DNA of 64,000 nt from Sindora glabra (Eukaryota > Streptophyta > Magnoliopsida > Fabales > Fabaceae): the NCBI GenBank assembly GCA_020226215.1, contig CM035232.1, positions 59,963,220 through 60,027,219 of the forward strand, written 5' to 3'. The notes under the pieces are model-generated. The model made no database searches. It was not told where the DNA came from and saw only the letters and a list, made by a program, of their open reading frames with translations. The position numbers and the translations under genes were made by a program. The stretch's first letter is position 1, and each line of letters begins with the position of its first letter. Below, piece after piece: positions 59,464 through 64,000 of the stretch.

Positions 59464-60928
59464 TGACCGCTATCCTGCAAGTGCACGGGTTAAGTCGAGT
59501 TATAGTATAAAAGATTATCGTTCTCCACAGGGATTGTAGGTTGAGTACTAACTAAATCTCAAGTAAAATTATCTAGGCGGATCAATTAATTTTGAGAATC
59601 AAGAGTGAAATGTAAAACAGAGCTTAGCTATCAAAAAATAAGGTTTGATCCAATGAAATGAAGGCGTACTCAGCTTAAGGATCCCTTGTACATTTCATTA
59701 TGGAATGAATATAGTCCTCTAACTTGGTTTACTATTAATTAAGATTGCTGGATTACCAAAATTAAGCTATACCTCATTGTAAGGCTACTAGCTACTAATT
59801 AAGAGATTAAGTGTCCAGAATTACTCTAGTAATCACTCATCTAGGTTGCATTAACTTTGCTTAGAATCCATTCTTGGACATTTCATCTTGTGCAAAAGAA
59901 TCCAATTAGCTTAATTCCTAAGTCTAATTGACATTCCCAATGATCATGCAAGGTCCGATTAATTAATTGGTCATTTCAACCTAGAATTAATAAATCCATA
60001 ACACAAATCCAATATTCCGGATATATTAGCTTGTTCCAGTCAAAATAGCATAATCAAATCATAAATCAACAGTAAATCAAGCTAGATTATATAAAATTTA
60101 ATTCCATAACTCCATGAACAAGTTCACCCAAGCTGAGCATAAGGGTTTAGTGTGAAAACATTACAAAATCAGAAGAAAACCAGAAAACAGAGAGGGAAGT
60201 CAAACAATCCATGAAGATCTACAAATTCCTTGCTTGAATCCACGTTAGAAGGTGCCCTTGGTGAGTTTGGATCTCCCCTAGGGTTTCTCCCAGCAGCTCT
60301 CCTTGTTAATTCTCAGTTTCTCCTCTTCTTCTTTTCAAAATTTCGCGCAAAACTTATATTGGTGATGTACACGGGGGTCAACACGTCCCGTGTTTTACCC
60401 CGTGTTACTCAACGAAAGTTGAGCAGCACGAAACACGTTGTGCAACACGCCTCGTGTTCTTCTCCGAAGTGTCAAGAAGTAATGTACACGGGGTAGAACA
60501 CGTCCCATGTTGTGCCCCATGTTCTTCAACGAAGACTGATCAGCATGTTACACAGGGTGTGACACTCCCTGTGTTTACCTCAGAAGCGAATGGCAGTAAG
60601 ATACACAGGGTAGAACACGTCCCGTGTTTAACCCCGTATTCTTCTCTGAGTAGCTTAGTGAAGCCTCGAAGCAATCTAGAATGAAACACGGCCCTAAACA
60701 CGGGGTTCCTATACCTCGTGTTCTTTGTCAAGTGAACAAATTTGCTTCAATTCTTCACAAATTGAATGGTTTTGCTTCCGGATCCTTTTCTAATGCTCAT
60801 ATGTGTCATTTCAAGACCTGAAAACAAAATATAGAGCATCTAAGTATCCTTTTCAATCAATTTGCACAAAATACTAAGTAAATGAGTGATGAAACACATA
60901 GAATTTAGGTGCATTTGTGCATTTATCA
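59464..60928 (-). repeat. 3' LTR of the Athila-type element, ~1,465 bp
   Basis: On the minus strand it starts TGATAAATGCACAAATGCACC at the polypurine tract and ends AGCGGTCA, giving TGA...TCA ends. The low-coordinate boundary is supported by the CACTA reading frame continuing up to 59,463. It contains a GC-rich tandem repeat at 60,364-60,720. Confidence 0.78.
60364..60720. repeat. ~118-bp tandem repeat x 3 in the Athila LTR
   Basis: Units begin near 60,364, 60,481 and 60,600 with (A)TGTACACGGGGT or ATACACAGGGT, then AACACGTCCC(G/A)TGTT and CCCC(G/A)T(G/A)TTCTTC. Each unit carries several ACACGGG and CCCGTGT words in opposite orientation, so it can fold. The GC content is far above the surroundings. 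Confidence 0.82.
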
Positions 60929-60940
60929 ATTCCCCCACAC
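60929..60940 (-). promoter_or_regulatory. Polypurine tract of the Athila-type element
   Basis: GTGTGGGGGAAT on the minus strand sits directly before the LTR start and is the plus-strand DNA primer site used in reverse transcription. Confidence 0.8.
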
Positions 60941-61008
60941 TTGAATCTTGCTCATCCTCAAGCAAGGAAGTAAGAGAATAAGAAAATCTGCTCCAATTTT
61001 TATTCTCT

Positions 61009-61089
<81 letters not shown>

Positions 61090-62789
61090 CAGGCAATCAT
61101 TCAACAAATCAAAGATTAGATCAAGTCATGCCAAGCACTAAATGAAAATAAAACAACTAAACAAGTCAATCCTCAGCATAGAAGCAAAAGAGAATAGCCT
61201 TACAGGTAAAGTGTTTTACTCTCACTCTCAAAACAAGGCTTGTGTTTACCCTCAAGTCAATCAGCTCATGACTTAATGCTACCATATGCTTGTACAAACT
61301 CTAATCTCCACTACTATAATGTAAAATGCATGCAAATCAGAGGACTTTATTAGGGAAAAAGGTAAGGATAAGGGAAAGGAACATCATGGGGTGAAAAGTG
61401 GTAGAACCCTGAGTTTTTAGGAAAAAGACACATTGGTCATGAATTTGACCATTATCGAGTTCCATTACTCAACTTAACATAATACCCTACTTCTATCCTT
61501 GCTTCAACCTCCATTCTTCTCCTTTTGATTTTCATCATTTTTTTTCTTTTTATACAAATTAATCAGTAAACACAACACATTTTTTTTTTATTATTCCCAA
61601 CAAGTTTTTCTTCCTTTTCTTCTTCCCTAAATTATTTATTTGATGCCATTTATTTTATGATGTTTTGTTGCTTTTTTTATTATTATTATTTGTTTGATTA
61701 TTTTTTTTCTCTTTTTTTTTTAACAACCAAAGTTATAAATCAACTTATCCAACTAGCAGCACTAAGTAAGGACCTCTAAGATAGCCAAACTCATATAATG
61801 CGTCTAAGTTCCCTTAAACTTTAAGGTTCAAGTTCACTTGGGTAGTGGCTTTGGGTGTACATGGTATGGCTAGGCTAGAAATGAGGGTCCAAGGCTCAAG
61901 GTGGCTAACTAGGGAAAAAGCTGAAAAGTTTAGGGTAAATTAAAGAAAAGGATTCAAATAAGCTAAGCAAATAAAAATGGTAAAGAAATATGGCCTCATC
62001 ATTTTTGACATGCAAAATACATAAAATGTAGCCTTAAAAAGAGTAAATGCAAGTTCTAGAGCAAAAAGTCAAGAGTGATGACATAATCCCTCAAGAAGAA
62101 AAATGAGCTTTGATTTCTAATGTGAAAATTGCTCAAAAGGCTTAAATCTCACAAGGGTCAATTATGCTCATTACTCTTAGCTTCAAGCTTTAGATTTTCC
62201 TTACTGAGTTGCTAAATATTCATTAAAGAAACAAGACATGAATCAATCACTTTATTCAATAGATTGCCTTAAATTTTTTTTAAAATTTTTTTTATTTAAT
62301 TTTGTTTATATATTTTTTATATCATTGAAATTGGAGCAAATTTCAGTACTCTAAATCAATCAAGCAAGTTCAAGTGCAACACATTGCAAAACACTACCCC
62401 CCACACTTAAAATTGGACATTGCCCTCAATGTACAAAAGAGTAAATGGGAAAAGAGATAGAGTATAGATGGGGGACTGAAACTTCCCTGACAAATGGAGT
62501 ATGGTGTCCAGTATACCGCAAGGAGATCCAGAAGTGAAGACAGATTAGGAGAGAGAGAGGAGACTGGTAATCTAAAAGAAAGAAAATGCAATACTAGAAA
62601 AGAAATGCTGTTAATTATTATAGATATTAATATCAAAAGTGCAAGAAAATAAAAGAGAAATAGGTAATATAATAAAGAGTAAATGAAAGTGCATAGTCAA
62701 TATATGTACAGACCAATAGAAATAGAAATAGAAAGTATATCAAAGTAAAAAGAAAACAGAATAACTAAGTAAACAGTAAATAATCTAAG
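60941..62789 (-). other. Non-coding region between env-like ORF and LTR, with (AT)n
   Basis: It contains an AT dinucleotide run at 61,014-61,088 and T-rich stretches near 61,520-61,720. Small open frames have no recognised similarity. Such a long non-coding segment before the 3' LTR is usual in Athila elements. Confidence 0.6.
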
Positions 62790-63980
62790 CTACTGAGTAG
62801 GGGGATCCTGGTCAGCCGAAGAGGAAGGATGGAAAAGGTGGAACAAGGGCTCGACCATGCTCTCGATGTGTCTGGAGCGCCTGTCCAAATCATCATAAAG
62901 TCCCTCGATCCTCGTCTGATGCTCAGATAATAGCCGGAGCTCTGCCAGAATCTGCTGCTAGCTAGATAGAATATCTCTAAAATATGCCTCTGATGGAACT
63001 CGGCTCCCCGCAGAAGATGAAGGACCCACATCAGGAGCTGGATCATCTCCTGGAATATGCTGCTCCTCCTTCGCATGGGGCTGTTGCTGCTGCTGCACAG
63101 GCTGGATCTCCATAGCTATAAGAATGCCCTTTCGAAAGGGTGCCATGTGTGATACTATGGTCAGCGATCCATATGGCCGATCAAAGACTCCCAACCGTCT
63201 GGCTAGTCTAGTAATATACGGACCAGCAGCTATGCTAGCAGCTCTCCTGTCTGAGGCCTGGGCTGAGAAGAAGTGGGCAAATGCTCTTCCAATGTGAATG
63301 GGCACCCTCTCAATCATGTTGTATAGGAATAGTATATCGGAAGTGCTCACAACCCCATGACTGTGCCCCCGTCCACTCAAAGTGTGACTGAAGATAGAGT
63401 GGAGTACACGCCAGGCAACCTTCCTAAGGCTAGACGCCTTACTCTTGGTGGGATCATAGGTGTTCCCAGTGGCTATGTCAGTCCATACCCACCACTCTTG
63501 GGTCCCATGGGGCAGTCCTACCAACATGTCTTGGTACTCTGGAGTAGTCACAAACTCCACAGAATAAAGGCCCAGGCGGATAGAAAGCTGGGTCACACTC
63601 ATCGAATAAGCAACTCCTCCAAGTCTGAACTGAACGGTATCAGTTGAGTTAACCGACCCAAAATACCTCTCCAAATAAAAGGTGCTAAGGAACTCCAAAG
63701 TGAGCTCCCTGTAGGTGGGCTCTCTAATATCAAAGAAAGTCTCCCAAGCTCAAACACTAATAAGCTCACGAATCTCTTCCTCCAGTCCAAACTCCCTCAA
63801 CACTCCCCAGTCTAAGTATCTCCCCTCCACAAATGACCTATCCTTGTGTCTATCATAGGCTTGAATGTGGGCTTCTTCAGTAAACTCCAAGAATGAGTGT
63901 ATCGGTCCTCTAGAGGAGGTCCCTCTAGAAGTACTACCCTTGGTAGTTTTCCTAGCAGTGATCTTTTGCCTTTTAGACAT
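62790..63980 (-). pseudogene. Athila env-like ORF, two in-frame stops
   Basis: The ATG at 63,980-63,978 is preceded by TTTTGCAGATA, an acceptor-like word that fits the spliced expression proposed for this ORF. The text reads MSKRQKITARKTTKG, HKDRSFVEGRYLDW, a TGA near 63,750, WETFFDIREPTYRELTLEFL, VQFRLGGVAYSMSVTQLSIR and MIERVPIHIGRAFAHFFSAQ. A Gln/Pro-rich part follows, then a TAG near 62,957, then LLSEHQTRIEGLYDDLDRR to a final TAG at 62,790. This corresponds to the conserved Athila ORF-1/plant-transposon-protein region (TY.ELTLEFLST). It is one frame throughout, about 396 codons, broken only by the two stops, so decay is modest. The role of the protein is unproven. Confidence 0.8.
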
Positions 63981-64000
63981 TATCTGCAAAAGGAATTAAC

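Larger units (their letters stand above)
59464..64000 (-). mobile_element. Athila-type Ty3/gypsy element, 3' part (runs off window)
   Basis: The layout on the minus strand is an env-like ORF (63,980-62,790), a long non-coding 3' region with an AT microsatellite, a polypurine tract (60,940-60,929), then the 3' LTR (60,928-59,464). The order and the LTR start TGATAAATGCAC are typical of the Athila group. The gag-pol part and the 5' LTR would lie beyond 64,000. The element inserted into the CACTA transposase; the predicted 5-bp target copy on this side is GTACT (59,459-59,463). Confidence 0.85.

Overview
The window reads as nuclear DNA of a flowering plant, most likely a eudicot. It is very AT-rich, full of nested plant transposons, and holds decayed plant host genes: a CC-NBS-LRR immune receptor of the At4g27190 type and a PAP15-like purple acid phosphatase. 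I cannot name the species. No intact protein-coding host gene is visible; every recognisable coding region carries stops, frameshifts or truncations. All family assignments come from reading translated motifs by eye.

Layout. 1-9,100: a decayed Ty1/copia pol on the minus strand (1,297-3,460), then a plus-strand copia (4,290-9,089) into which a 5'-truncated LINE inserted, which in turn received a solo LTR. Both inner insertions have matching target-site duplications and the broken reading frames line up across them. 9,090-15,440: AT-rich spacer with local duplications and an RPA-like fragment. 15,442-27,040: an 11.6-kb Mutator-like element (MULE) with ~100-bp terminal inverted repeats and an 8/9-matched target duplication. 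It carries a transposase gene and a plant mobile domain (PMD) gene, both on the minus strand and both decayed, plus a smaller non-autonomous relative nested near its left end. 27,041-37,500: AT-rich spacer with MITEs, microsatellites and a copia fragment.

37,536-49,754: a plus-strand NLR pseudogene. A large first exon (coiled coil, NB-ARC, LRR) is broken by frameshifts and carries a fourfold tandem amplification of one LRR unit. It is followed by a C-terminal LRR exon, a linker exon, and a long chain of small exons that all begin and end in phase 0 and fall into duplicated cassettes, ending with a Lys/Arg-rich exon. This modular tail is the most unusual structure in the window. 50,370-53,858: a minus-strand PAP15-like pseudogene with damaged metal-binding motifs. 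53,900-64,000: another nest, in which a minus-strand LINE carries a MITE-like hairpin and abuts a CACTA element. The CACTA transposase start is cut by the 3' LTR of a minus-strand Athila-type element whose interior (env-like ORF) runs off the window.

Together the region looks like an NLR neighbourhood overrun by transposons, in which the receptor gene kept duplicating exons and LRR units, some of them after it was already frame-broken.
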